Assembly: GCF_900109655.1 (NCBI RefSeq)
Contig: NZ_FOAT01000008.1
Span: 62,001-126,000, forward strand
Source of the DNA: Hominimerdicola alba
Lineage (GTDB): Bacteria; Bacillota; Clostridia; Oscillospirales; Ruminococcaceae
DNA length: 64,000 nucleotides
Direction of reading: 5' to 3'
Shown here: positions 53,946-63,122 of the stretch, in pieces
Layout: each line of letters starts with the position of its first letter
Numbering within the stretch: position 1 is the stretch's first letter
Made by a program: the position numbers and the translations under genes
The notes under the pieces: generated by a model
Told to the model about the DNA's origin: nothing
Seen by the model: the letters and a program-made list of their open reading frames with translations, nothing else
Databases searched by the model: none

Positions 53946-54419
53946 TCAGATTGTCAGCGAAGTCTGCTCTTCAATGTATCTGTCAAGATACCTGTAAACC
54001 AGCCCCCACATATCTAGATCGGTATTAATGTACAAAGAGTTCTCCAACTCACTCAGCTTATCACTTAACTCCTCATAAGCACCATCGTTTTCTCCACCTG
54101 CAATGATCTCACTGTAATGCTCATCGAGCTTCAGTGCCTGCGAAAGCACTTCCGCATCATCATCATCTCCGATAGCCCTGAATGCATCTATCATCTTCCG
54201 AAATATATCCACTGAAAAATACCCATAATAAGGCGTCGGGAAACCTTCCATGACGAGCACCGCGTCAAAATCAATTATCAGAAGTGCATTGTATACCGCA
54301 TCATCACATTCAGACCACTTATCTTCATCATAGCTATACATTTCCATTGACAGTTTCTCGCACAGTGACTCTCCGGTAAATCTTTCGGGCGAGATATCGC
54401 TTCCATCCAGCCATTTCAT
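53946..54419 (-). CDS. DMP19/DUF4375-like acidic protein
   Basis: The 157 aa protein has CDDAVYNALLIIDFDAVLVM, then GFPTPYYGYFSVD and a helical stretch RKMIDAFRAIGDDDDAEVL. This resembles DMP19/DUF4375 proteins, DNA-mimic or immunity-like acidic helical proteins. It starts at ATG 54419 and is co-directional with the next acidic gene. No toxin gene is adjacent, so a defence or immunity role is only a suggestion. Confidence 0.6.
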   Translation of the reverse strand: MKWLDGSDISPERFTGESLCEKLSMEMYSYDEDKWSECDDAVYNALLIIDFDAVLVMEGFPTPYYGYFSVDIFRKMIDAFRAIGDDDDAEVLSQALKLDEHYSEIIAGGENDGAYEELSDKLSELENSLYINTDLDMWGLVYRYLDRYIEEQTSLTI

Positions 54420-54493
54420 ACATTTAACACCTCCGAAGACTTATAATCACAGACCGCAGCAGTTCTTGATACCGCCGCGATCTGTCAGCTTTT

Positions 54494-56728
54494 TTATATG
54501 CCGTCCTTAGTATCAACACCATGCGCGGTCTTTTGTTTATTCTTGCTCTTGCCCGCAAGAGCTTTCCAACTCTGCTTATAACAGCTGTATGCAGCTTCAA
54601 ATTCCACAGCTGCCGGTTTGTATCCACCGAAACATACCATCTCAAACAGGGATACAGCCCTGCTTATCTCAGCACCTCTCTTGGTACCCAAATCAAGTAT
54701 CTCACCGGGTGTCATTCCGCGAATATGCATATCCTTGTCAGATGATATCTCCAGCAGACGAACTATCCGCTCATACAGTGCCAGGGTTTTTTCGGGTGTA
54801 TTATTGCGGAACTTCATTCTTATTCGGAAGAACAGCTCGATTATCCTGTCAATGAATATCACGAATACAAGCACGAACACAACGCCAAGGAACAGTGCTA
54901 TCTTGCTGAAATAATCCATGAATGTCCTGATAGCCTTAGCAGCGTTATTACCGCCTCCGTTCTCTGTTCCCTTATAATCGGGAACTGTCGGGTCGAAAGT
55001 CACCCATCCTGCACCTGGGATGTATACCTCAACAAAGGCATGAGCATGGCTGTCACGAACAACCAGATCGCCTTCATCATTGCGCTCATACGCCGCAAAT
55101 CCCTCAACGTATCTCGCAGGGATATCCAGCGCCCTTGCCATCAGCACCATTGAAGTTGCATAGCTGGTACATACGCCTGTCTTGCTCTCAAAAAGGAAAT
55201 AATCTATCGATTCATCATCGGGGATATATTCAAGGTCGTAGATATAGCCGTTATCCTCAAAATAATCCACTATAGCCGAGCATTTGTCAAAATCAGTTTT
55301 GCAGTCCTTTGTTATGTCCTTTGCAAGCTTTGCAATATCTTCAGTCACACCGCCTTTTTCAGTGTAGCGATCATAGATACTGACTATCTGCGAGTAATCC
55401 TCGGGGCTGACATCACCGTAGTATACACCTCTTGTCATCATCTTCTCAAAGCTTTCCCAGCTAAAAGGCAGACGGCTGACATAATCGTACTCAGCGTCCT
55501 CCTCGGGAATAGCGCCATAGCTTACTCCAAGTCCACCGTAAGCCGAAGAATATCTGCTCTTGTAATAAAATTCGCCGTGAACGTTCCTAAAGCCATAATC
55601 AAGGCTTTCAGTTTCTGCCATTATCGGAGCCGGTATATAGCTGGGGCTGTAAGTCGAACCCGAAAGATTCAGCCATATCTTGCTCTTGTACTCGTTCCCG
55701 AACAGATCTTCAGTAAGTCCGAGATCCTCATACCTGCCTGTAGCCGCCATAGACTTCAGAAGTTTATGCATATACAGCGGAGAATTGACTATATTATCCG
55801 TACCATCATCGGCACCGTACCAATCCCTGTATTCGTCCCTAAGCACCCACTGATCAGCTCTGAACAGATCAAAGGACTGCCTGCGCATATAAATGGTTTC
55901 AACGTCCTTGGTATCAACAGTGAATAAAATCTCCCCTGTCGAATTAGCACCGAATCTCGGTGAAGATACATCATTAAGATCATCGTAATCCGTAGTGTTT
56001 GAGTTCAGATAATACTTGAAAATACCTTTGTTTGCTTCAAGCTGTGACTTATATTCAGGCTTCGGAAGAAGCATGGTCAGCGCGCCTACAAAGGTCACGA
56101 ACAGCGATATCCCGACAGCATAGGAACGGTTCATTATCATATTTCGCTTCTGCTTTTCGGTATAATCATCCGCTACCCTCTTCTGATGTATCATCATCGC
56201 CAGGAACACAGTCATCATGAAAGTCAGACTGAGGGTGTTCAGGTTCTGCGCACGCTTACCATAGATAACAAACGGGAACATGGTCGTCAGCATTACACCG
56301 AAAATCCTGAACCTGTAAACAGTAAAATAGTAAAGTATAGAAATGATGAAGAATCCCATACCTACAAATAGAAAGGCATTGTAGTAAGTTACCGAACCCA
56401 CTTCCTGTGAGTTCACGTAAAACCAGTCTATAAAGCTGACACCGGTTTGCTGCCAGCCGTTGCCTATCAACCACCCCGAGAAAACTAGTATCACAAGTCC
56501 CAGAGTGATATAAATAAAGAAACGCCATACCTTCCGCTTCTTTATCTTTTCAAAAAACCAGAAAAGAATACATTCGTATGCTACGAATCCCGCTGTAACA
56601 GTCTTGACGAAGTAATCATAATAAGTCCCGAATATAACATTCATCACGACCGCACCAAGCAGCAGCGGAAGAAAATATTTAGCTATGGAAGCATAGAGCC
56701 ATTTCAGCGGTTCTTTCTTATCAGTCAT
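54494..56728 (-). CDS. Membrane transglutaminase-like protein (TgpA type)
   Basis: The 744 aa protein has about seven N-terminal membrane helices (to about residue 225) and an extracytoplasmic part containing a transglutaminase-like core. The catalytic Cys is in GVCTSYATSMVLMARAL (about residue 525), the His in DSHAHAFVEVYI and the Asp in VTFDPTVPD. One more membrane helix and a DUF4129-like tail follow. It is the third gene of the MoxR-DUF58-transglutaminase operon, a widely conserved set thought to process proteins outside the membrane, with unknown substrates. Confidence 0.92.
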   Translation of the reverse strand: MTDKKEPLKWLYASIAKYFLPLLLGAVVMNVIFGTYYDYFVKTVTAGFVAYECILFWFFEKIKKRKVWRFFIYITLGLVILVFSGWLIGNGWQQTGVSFIDWFYVNSQEVGSVTYYNAFLFVGMGFFIISILYYFTVYRFRIFGVMLTTMFPFVIYGKRAQNLNTLSLTFMMTVFLAMMIHQKRVADDYTEKQKRNMIMNRSYAVGISLFVTFVGALTMLLPKPEYKSQLEANKGIFKYYLNSNTTDYDDLNDVSSPRFGANSTGEILFTVDTKDVETIYMRRQSFDLFRADQWVLRDEYRDWYGADDGTDNIVNSPLYMHKLLKSMAATGRYEDLGLTEDLFGNEYKSKIWLNLSGSTYSPSYIPAPIMAETESLDYGFRNVHGEFYYKSRYSSAYGGLGVSYGAIPEEDAEYDYVSRLPFSWESFEKMMTRGVYYGDVSPEDYSQIVSIYDRYTEKGGVTEDIAKLAKDITKDCKTDFDKCSAIVDYFEDNGYIYDLEYIPDDESIDYFLFESKTGVCTSYATSMVLMARALDIPARYVEGFAAYERNDEGDLVVRDSHAHAFVEVYIPGAGWVTFDPTVPDYKGTENGGGNNAAKAIRTFMDYFSKIALFLGVVFVLVFVIFIDRIIELFFRIRMKFRNNTPEKTLALYERIVRLLEISSDKDMHIRGMTPGEILDLGTKRGAEISRAVSLFEMVCFGGYKPAAVEFEAAYSCYKQSWKALAGKSKNKQKTAHGVDTKDGI

Positions 56729-56742
56729 GGCTCACGCCCCCT

Positions 56743-57921
56743 TTAAGTTAGTTTTTCAAATTCAAATTCACGGCTGACCGTCCACATATCACTTCTGACA
56801 GCACCCAGGCCGCTCTCTTTGACAACGACCAGTGTACCCTCAAAATTCTCCATCAGTTCAGTCAGCTGATCGGTCATCTGTCCGGTGCATGAAGTAAAGC
56901 ATATCATCGCCTTACCCTTTTCATTTATATCGTGATCGACCATCCTGTGTTCATCCGGATAAGGAGCGATGCCCGCAAGCCTCTCCTGAAGCTGTATAAG
57001 CGACGCCTCGTCAACTATCTCAGCCATTTCCCACTTATCATCGATGAAATAGTTGTACTCACTCTCATAGCCCGACCTAATCAGCATCGAAAGCATAGCA
57101 AGCGAGCCTTCGATCGTGATATCCATCATGGTATAACTAATCAGATCAGGAGTTGGACATTTGGGCAGATCCATTCTGAATATCTGGCTGGAAGAAGTCA
57201 CCTTTTCATCAAGCCTTACCATCAGCTGATCCTTTTTTGAACTCAGCTTCCAGTTGACCCTTTTCAGTGGGTCTCCGGGAACATAGCCCCTGTGTTCATA
57301 GCCTGGTACTCCCGTAAGTGCAGATGAAGTTTCGTTTGATTCCTCATCGCTGTCGTCAAAAGATATATTCTGAGATACCGACCTCAACACCTCGCTCTGA
57401 GAGCCTGTATCAGGTATCCTCGGAAGGATCTTCACCAAACATTTTTCGGGAAGATTTTTCTTTTTCATGCTGAACAAGCTAAGATAATCAGTGAAAGATA
57501 TCTTTTCCACCGCGACCTCAGCACCGCCGCAAAGTATGGCTTTCAGCGGTATCTCTATGCTGTCTCCCCGCAATCCCGTACATATGAACTTGTACGCCAG
57601 CGAGCTGTCCCCACCCTCAATATTCGGAGTCACCGACAGAGTCACCTCGATAAAGGTGCTGGGAAAAAAGAATTTTTTATTGAAATCCAGTCTGGCAGTC
57701 AGTTCATCGCCCTTGTTGACGATATTTCCTGAAAGCCCCATGGAAATATCTATGCTCGCATGGGATAAAGTCAGCATCGCCAGCGATGTAATAAGCGCCA
57801 CGATAAGCAGTACTGCAATGAAAATTCCTCCGCTGCCGCTTATCAGATAGCCCAATCCGACCGACAATGCCAGACACGCCAGAAAGCTTATCAGGTTTTT
57901 TACAGTCTCCAATCTGATCAC
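56743..57921 (-). CDS. DUF58 domain protein
   Basis: The 392 aa protein has two N-terminal membrane helices (about 8-45) and a C-terminal DUF58 domain, a VWA-like fold, recognised by GVPGYEHRGYVPGDPLKRVNW in two parts and SSKKDQLMVR. The GTG start overlaps the moxR stop (GTGA). It probably works with the MoxR ATPase. Confidence 0.93.
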   Translation of the reverse strand: MIRLETVKNLISFLACLALSVGLGYLISGSGGIFIAVLLIVALITSLAMLTLSHASIDISMGLSGNIVNKGDELTARLDFNKKFFFPSTFIEVTLSVTPNIEGGDSSLAYKFICTGLRGDSIEIPLKAILCGGAEVAVEKISFTDYLSLFSMKKKNLPEKCLVKILPRIPDTGSQSEVLRSVSQNISFDDSDEESNETSSALTGVPGYEHRGYVPGDPLKRVNWKLSSKKDQLMVRLDEKVTSSSQIFRMDLPKCPTPDLISYTMMDITIEGSLAMLSMLIRSGYESEYNYFIDDKWEMAEIVDEASLIQLQERLAGIAPYPDEHRMVDHDINEKGKAMICFTSCTGQMTDQLTELMENFEGTLVVVKESGLGAVRSDMWTVSREFEFEKLT

Positions 57922-58853
57922 TCCGCAGTAGTAGGACTTTGTACCGTCATCGCCACAGCTTTAAGTGCAGCGCCGTTGTCTTCAAAATTTGATTTGCCCT
58001 TGGGTGAAAGCATAAGCCTGTGGGCAAGCACCTCGACCATTACCGACTTTACATCATCGGGAATAACATAACTTCTGCCCATAACATATGCGTAGGACTT
58101 CACAGCCCTCAGCAATGCTATAGAACCACGAGGTGAAACACCAAGCTTTATATACTCGGAATTTCTCGTAGCAGTAACGATATCGAGGATATACTTTCTG
58201 ATGCTGGGAGCAGTAGCCACTTTCTGAGCTTCTTCCATCAGCACAGCGATATCGTCTGTACTCATTACAGCCCTCAGGTCTTTAGCCGAGATAAGATTCT
58301 CACCATTTGACATGATACGAAGTTCGTCCTCATAGGCGGGATAGCCCATGGATATCTTCATTATAAATCTGTCCATCTGTGCTTCGGGCAGATGATAAGT
58401 ACCGTATGTTTCAACTGGGTTCTGGGTCGCCAGTGTCATGAAAGGCACAGGCAGACTATGGGTAACACCGTCGATGGATATCTGATGTTCTTCCATTATC
58501 TCCAGCAAGCTGGACTGTGACTTAGGTGAAGCACGGTTTATCTCGTCCGCCAGCAGGAAGTTGCACATGGCAGCACCCTCTTTGTATTCCAGTTCTCTGG
58601 TCACCTGATTTATCATAGAGAATCCGACGATATCCGAGGGCATAACGTCGGGGGTCAGCTGTATACGGTTGAACTTGCCCGCAACAGATCTCGCTAGTGC
58701 AGAAACCAACTGTGTCTTACCAACGCCGGGAACGTCCTCTATCAGAACATGACCACCGCAAAGCATGGCAGTTACTATTTTAAGTACTGTTTCCTGCTTG
58801 CCGACGATGACTTTCTCTATATTCGCTACCAAAGCTTCGATCTTACTGTTCAT
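57918..58853 (-). CDS. MoxR family AAA+ ATPase
   Basis: The 311 aa ATPase has Walker A EDVPGVGKTQLV (about residue 40), Walker B LLADEINRASPKSQSSLLE, sensor ATQNPVE and the lid domain with SPRGSIALLRAVKSYA. AGGAGG lies seven bases before the ATG at 58853; the extra TTG codon upstream is not needed. MoxR proteins act as chaperones for VWA/DUF58 partners, and one is encoded next. Confidence 0.94.
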   Translation of the reverse strand: MNSKIEALVANIEKVIVGKQETVLKIVTAMLCGGHVLIEDVPGVGKTQLVSALARSVAGKFNRIQLTPDVMPSDIVGFSMINQVTRELEYKEGAAMCNFLLADEINRASPKSQSSLLEIMEEHQISIDGVTHSLPVPFMTLATQNPVETYGTYHLPEAQMDRFIMKISMGYPAYEDELRIMSNGENLISAKDLRAVMSTDDIAVLMEEAQKVATAPSIRKYILDIVTATRNSEYIKLGVSPRGSIALLRAVKSYAYVMGRSYVIPDDVKSVMVEVLAHRLMLSPKGKSNFEDNGAALKAVAMTVQSPTTAE

Positions 58854-58913
58854 CAAATATCCTCCTGTTCAGGGATAACTTATGCGCAAAATCCACGCAT
58901 ATCATACTATATT

Positions 58914-58942
58914 ATTATACCATAAATATGAACCAATGTCAA
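58914..58942 (-). promoter_or_regulatory. Consensus promoter of the MoxR operon
   Basis: On the minus strand TTGACA (58942-58937), a 17-nt spacer and TATAAT (58919-58914) match the consensus with an extended TGG. The leader is about 55 nt. Confidence 0.86.
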
Positions 58943-59044
58943 CCAAATATACGACAAATACATAAATTATACAAATTTCGGATCCGCCATTTCCGGCAGA
59001 CCCGACTATATATCCTATTTAATGACTATGCCGCAAAAAAGCCG

Positions 59045-60334
59045 TCATTTTCTGCGCCTTACGCCATTCTTTGCAAGTCTTTTGTCAGACCTTCTTCTTG
59101 GCTTCAAAAATACCTGCTCTTCCTTTTCGGCAGATTTATCTGAAGCTTTTTCGGCAGGCTTTTCAGTCCTTTCAAGACAGACAACATTCTCGATACCCAT
59201 AGTATGCGGGAACATATCCACCGGCTGAATGAATGTGGCTCTGTAGCCCTCTTTCTTGAATATCCTTAGGTCACGCTCCAGAGTTTCGATACTGCATGAT
59301 ACGTATACTATCTTCTCAGGCGCAAGCTTCACCGCACATCCGATGAACTCTCGGCTGGCACCTGCCCTAGGAGGATCCATAACCAGCACATCAAAGCTGT
59401 CACCGCGGGAAGCCATTGCCTGCATAAATTTGCCTGCATCATCGTTGAAGAACTTGATGTTATCCAGACCGTTCAGCTCCGCATTGACTTTAGCGTCTTT
59501 GCAAGCAGATTTGTTAAGTTCTACACCTGTTACTTCTGCACCGTTCTTTGCACATATTATGCCTATGGTACCTGTTCCGCAGTAAGCATCGATGACCTTA
59601 ACGCCCTTGCGTATGCCCGCTGCTTCAACTGCAAATTTATACAATTTTTCGGTCTGTGTCGGATTTACCTGATAGAATGAAGCAGGTGATATCCTGAAAC
59701 GACATCCGCAAAGCTCGTCCTCAATATAGCCCTTGCCGAAAAGTATAAGGCTCCTGTCACCAAGAGTCAGCGGCATACCTGTCGGGCAGATATTATGTAC
59801 TATCGTGGTTATCTCGGGGTGAGCTTTCACCAGCGCCTTAACGAAATTATTCTTCGCAGGAAGCATCGGAGATGCAGTAACCAGCACAACCATGACCTGT
59901 CCCGTGGTGAAAGAAGTACGAATCAGCGTATGTCTGAGCAAACCCTCACCTGTACGAAGATCATAGGGTCTTATGCGCATATCTTTCATAAGCACCTTGA
60001 TGGTCTGAACGATAGGCGAAGCCACCTCGGCTTCAAGCATACAATCGTCCACCGCCACCATCTTCTTTGCGTTAGACTGATAAACTCCTGAAATTATACG
60101 CTTTGAGCTGTCCGTTGCGAAAACGGTCTGCACCTTGCACCTGTAATTGTAAGGCACTTCCATGGGCACGATGTTCTCGACTTTTCCGAAGCCCGAAAGC
60201 ATACGCGCGGCTTTTTCCTGCTTTCTTGCAAGCTGTTCGCTGTAGCTCTCACTAAGCTGACACCCGCCGCATCTTTTGAAACATCGGCATTTTCTCTCAC
60301 CGGTTGTATGATCTGTGATGACCTTTTTAGGCAT
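59045..60334 (-). CDS. 23S rRNA (uracil-5-)-methyltransferase, RlmD/RumA type
   Basis: The 429 aa SAM enzyme has the 4Fe-4S cluster motif CRCFKRCGGCQLSE near the N terminus. The SAM site is DAYCGTGTIGIICA, followed by DPPRAGASREF and the catalytic Cys in VYVSCSIETLERD. No N-terminal TRAM domain is seen, which is common in the shorter RlmCD/RumA-like forms. The C-terminal tail is Lys/Arg-rich. GGGAGGG lies before the ATG at 60334; the longer frame to 60385 is not needed. Confidence 0.9.
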   Translation of the reverse strand: MPKKVITDHTTGERKCRCFKRCGGCQLSESYSEQLARKQEKAARMLSGFGKVENIVPMEVPYNYRCKVQTVFATDSSKRIISGVYQSNAKKMVAVDDCMLEAEVASPIVQTIKVLMKDMRIRPYDLRTGEGLLRHTLIRTSFTTGQVMVVLVTASPMLPAKNNFVKALVKAHPEITTIVHNICPTGMPLTLGDRSLILFGKGYIEDELCGCRFRISPASFYQVNPTQTEKLYKFAVEAAGIRKGVKVIDAYCGTGTIGIICAKNGAEVTGVELNKSACKDAKVNAELNGLDNIKFFNDDAGKFMQAMASRGDSFDVLVMDPPRAGASREFIGCAVKLAPEKIVYVSCSIETLERDLRIFKKEGYRATFIQPVDMFPHTMGIENVVCLERTEKPAEKASDKSAEKEEQVFLKPRRRSDKRLAKNGVRRRK

Positions 60335-60552
60335 ATCTTGCCCTCCCGAATATATATTTTCAAACTGTGCGGGCTTTTCCCACACAGATTTACTTTCACT
60401 TTACCTGCGTCGAAAGTCTTTCTTTCAGACAAATACCTTCCACATCCAAACCAAGATATGAACAGCATATCGATTATACCATGTTTAAACTCGCCTGTCA
60501 ACGTCCGCAAACGTTTCAGAGAAAAATTCACACAAATATAAAATATCCGTAC

Positions 60553-60593
60553 AAAAAGGACAGCCGCACAACCGTACAGCTGTCCTTTTTTAC
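60553..60593. terminator. Terminator of the cohesin-like gene
   Basis: A 12-bp stem AAAAAGGACAGC (arms 60553-60564 and 60579-60590) is flanked by A- and T-runs, so it can act in both directions; the minus-strand gene ends 18 nt away. Confidence 0.85.
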
Positions 60594-60607
60594 ATCACGA
60601 AAAATTA

Positions 60608-61954
60608 TTACTCATCACCGTTATCAGCATCTTCGGAAGTTTCTGCCTCAGCTTCTGCTTCAGCATCATCCTGCTCTTCGGGATCATCTTCATCTGCCTT
60701 GGTTTCTTCCTCTCCGCGGGCTGACTTGCGGCGGGCATCGCGGGCTGCAAAAGCCTTTTTCAGGTCTTCACGCATTTCCTCTTCGTCCTCGTCATCATCT
60801 TCCTGCTCTTCCCTCTCGAAGAAAGCTTCTGCCGCAGCAAGCTTCTTACGGCGCTTGCTTGTGGGCTTCATTATAACAAGATACTCAACCGCTATGATTA
60901 TCATAGTCAGCGCGATAGCAATTATGATGAACAGATTACGTACAGTCTTGTCAACACCGCCGCCGTTATTATCAGCAGCCTGTGCAGCCCTGTCCTGCAC
61001 GTCGGTCACAATAGTATCATCCTCAATTATGATATCATAAGTCTCAAGTTCATCATTATTGAACACTACATCAAAAGAAGTCTCGCCCGCAGACAGCATC
61101 TTGAAAACGCCGTTTTCAAAGCTTACTATGCTGGGATCAGCAACAACGATATTCCTGTAATTCTCGATACCCATCTTCGAGGGCGGAGCCTGACCAATGC
61201 TCTTCTGAACCCTTACCAGCTTGTTGAGCTTGGGAGCCTGAGTTTCCTCACCATTGTATCCGGGCGCATCGGGATTTGCGATAATACCGTTCTCAACTGA
61301 ATAGGATATCGGTATACCTGTCTTGTTATCCAGTGTGGTAACAGTCAGGAACAGTGTGGTTGAGACCATATCCTTATCCAGCACTTTGAAATTCAGGGTA
61401 ACATAATTGCCCTGGAACTTGCTTCCCGAATCATTGGTATAGTTGAATACATACTTGCCGTTGAAGCTGTTCTCGGCAGCCTTGCCGCCTGCCTCGGGAT
61501 TTATCTGTGTGCTTTCCAGCTGCAGAAGTGCGGTATCAAATGCAACCGACATCAGTGCGCTGGATACAGCAGAATCAGCTTCTATCCTAAGCTCTACGGA
61601 TACGGTGCCATCCTTGATCTCGCCGGGCTTCAGATAGACCTTTGAAGGTGCAGATGTTGGCTTATCGGGAACAAGAGTAGTCGCCTTGTTCTCCATGGCT
61701 GTAACTTCATTACCTGCAGACTGAGCAGGGTCATAACCGGGGTCCGGAGCTGTAGTAGTTGTAGTCTCCTCGTATCCGCCGTTGTCATAGCCGTTATCGT
61801 AATTATAATCGTAGTTATTATAATCGTAGTTGTTATAATCATAAGTATTGTAATCATATGTCGGATCGTAGCCGTATTCCGCATAAACAGCAGGAACAGT
61901 AGCAGTCACCGCCAGAGCCGCAGCAATGACCGCAGCAAACCTTTTTATAAACAT
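60608..61954 (-). CDS. Cohesin-like domain membrane protein
   Basis: The 448 aa protein has a signal peptide (about 1-25), a Tyr/Asp/Asn repeat region (YDYNNYDYN, about 29-60) and a Thr linker. A cohesin-like beta-sandwich follows (about 104-230: ALMSVAFDTALLQLES, GNYVTLNFKVLDKD, ISYSVENGIIA), then a second small beta domain (about 245-312). After one membrane helix (about 340-363) comes a cytoplasmic tail of about 85 residues with long runs of Asp and Glu. Cohesins bind dockerins, and two dockerin proteins lie in this window, so a surface anchor is plausible. The domain call rests on pattern only. GGGAG precedes the ATG at 61954. Confidence 0.72.
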   Translation of the reverse strand: MFIKRFAAVIAAALAVTATVPAVYAEYGYDPTYDYNTYDYNNYDYNNYDYNYDNGYDNGGYEETTTTTAPDPGYDPAQSAGNEVTAMENKATTLVPDKPTSAPSKVYLKPGEIKDGTVSVELRIEADSAVSSALMSVAFDTALLQLESTQINPEAGGKAAENSFNGKYVFNYTNDSGSKFQGNYVTLNFKVLDKDMVSTTLFLTVTTLDNKTGIPISYSVENGIIANPDAPGYNGEETQAPKLNKLVRVQKSIGQAPPSKMGIENYRNIVVADPSIVSFENGVFKMLSAGETSFDVVFNNDELETYDIIIEDDTIVTDVQDRAAQAADNNGGGVDKTVRNLFIIIAIALTMIIIAVEYLVIMKPTSKRRKKLAAAEAFFEREEQEDDDEDEEEMREDLKKAFAARDARRKSARGEEETKADEDDPEEQDDAEAEAEAETSEDADNGDE

Positions 61955-61993
61955 TTTTACCACTCCCGAGAAATATTTTTCGCTATACACAGC

Positions 61994-62023
61994 AAAAACC
62001 TCTATATTTTTGTAATACAGAGG
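61994..62023 (-). terminator. Terminator of the cyclophilin gene
   Basis: A 9-bp stem with one G-U pair (arms 62023-62015 and 62007-61999) is followed on the minus strand by TTTTTG, 25 nt after the stop. No separate promoter for the cohesin-like gene is visible, so read-through may occur. Confidence 0.75.
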
Positions 62024-62047
62024 CATCTGCTTTAATAATAATTATTA

Positions 62048-62521
62048 TCAGTCAACCATGGTGACTTTTTTCATCACCTGGGGCTCCAGAGGCTTGTCAT
62101 TGAAATCGACCTTTACATCAGCTATCTCATCAACTACCTCGATACCCTTTACTACCTTGCCGAAAGCTGCATAGTCACCGTCAAGGTGAGGAGCATCTTC
62201 GTGCATGATGAAGAACTGCGAGCTTGCAGAGTTGGGCATCATGGATCTTGCCATGGAGATAACGCCTCTTGTATGCTTGAGATCGTTATTAACTCCGTTT
62301 CTTGCAAATTCGCCCTTGATCTTCTCATCAGAGCCGCCCATGCCTGTACCCTCGGGGTCGCCGCCCTGTATCATGAAGCCCTTGATGACTCTGTGGAATA
62401 TCAGACCATCATAAAAGCCCTGCTTTACAAGCTTCTCAAAATTTGCAACTGTGATAGGTGCCTTCTCGGGATAAAGTTCGATAAGTATCTCCTTACCGTT
62501 TTCCATTTCTATTTTAACCAT
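62048..62521 (-). CDS. Cytoplasmic cyclophilin peptidyl-prolyl isomerase
   Basis: The 157 aa cyclophilin has the active-site segments FHRVIKGFMIQGGDP, SMARSMMPNSASSQFFI and LDGDYAAFGKVVKG, without signal peptide. All main catalytic residues (Arg, Phe, Gln of the FHR and QFF motifs) are present, in contrast to the anchored paralog at 24119. GAGGAAAG lies before the ATG at 62521; a GTG six bases upstream is an alternative start. Confidence 0.94.
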   Translation of the reverse strand: MVKIEMENGKEILIELYPEKAPITVANFEKLVKQGFYDGLIFHRVIKGFMIQGGDPEGTGMGGSDEKIKGEFARNGVNNDLKHTRGVISMARSMMPNSASSQFFIMHEDAPHLDGDYAAFGKVVKGIEVVDEIADVKVDFNDKPLEPQVMKKVTMVD

Positions 62522-62542
62522 TTCCACTTTCCTCTCTGTTTA

Positions 62543-63085
62543 TCAATCGGCATTGCCGTAAAACTTTTTTTCTTCTTCCTTTGACTTTGGCAGCAGACCT
62601 GCGTCGTATCTCTTCTGAAGATCCATGAAATACTCGCTTTCGGGAGTCCTGCTCTTTTTAAAAAGTGAGGACTTCTTGACTTCATCAAGCATGAAAAAAT
62701 CGCGCTTGCCATCGGTATTTACACAGTAGAATCTGTTGACCTTATCAAAATCCCCGTTCTCATTTATTCTGTTCTTATCAAAGCAGCAGAAGATATCTCT
62801 TGCCATAAGATCGCAGAGTCTGAGAACTCTTGTATAGTTGGAAGCATCTTTCCACGCATCAAGTTCATCTTTGAAATACTGCTGAACAGGTACACCGTTG
62901 ACCTCCATGCGCCTGATTATCCTTGCCAGGCACACCGAAGCGTCATGATCTGTCAGCTTATCAAGACGCGCGTTCTTATACTCCATTATATAATCATTTA
63001 CCGTCGAATAGAAAAGTTTATCATAGGGAAATTCCTTTCCTGCTTCTGAATACTTGATTATAGGGTTGTCTGTGTTGATGTTCAA
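62543..63085 (-). CDS. Unknown protein upstream of the cyclophilin
   Basis: I do not recognise this 180 aa soluble, charged protein (KYSEAGKEFPYDKLFYSTVN, RVLRLCDLMARDIFCCFD, RYDAGLLPKSKEEEKKFYG). It starts with TTG (63085) behind AGGAG nine bases upstream. No ATG is suitable. It is co-transcribed with the Glu-rich gene upstream and the cyclophilin downstream. Confidence 0.62.
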   Translation of the reverse strand: MNINTDNPIIKYSEAGKEFPYDKLFYSTVNDYIMEYKNARLDKLTDHDASVCLARIIRRMEVNGVPVQQYFKDELDAWKDASNYTRVLRLCDLMARDIFCCFDKNRINENGDFDKVNRFYCVNTDGKRDFFMLDEVKKSSLFKKSRTPESEYFMDLQKRYDAGLLPKSKEEEKKFYGNAD

Positions 63086-63122
63086 AACCTATCGCTCCTA
63101 GAAAAAAACATTTGCCCTGACC

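Noticed and set aside
61780-61880. Tandem short repeats that could suggest a CRISPR-like or VNTR locus
   Set aside because: They are in-frame codons for the YDYN-rich segment of the cohesin-like protein; there are no unique spacers.
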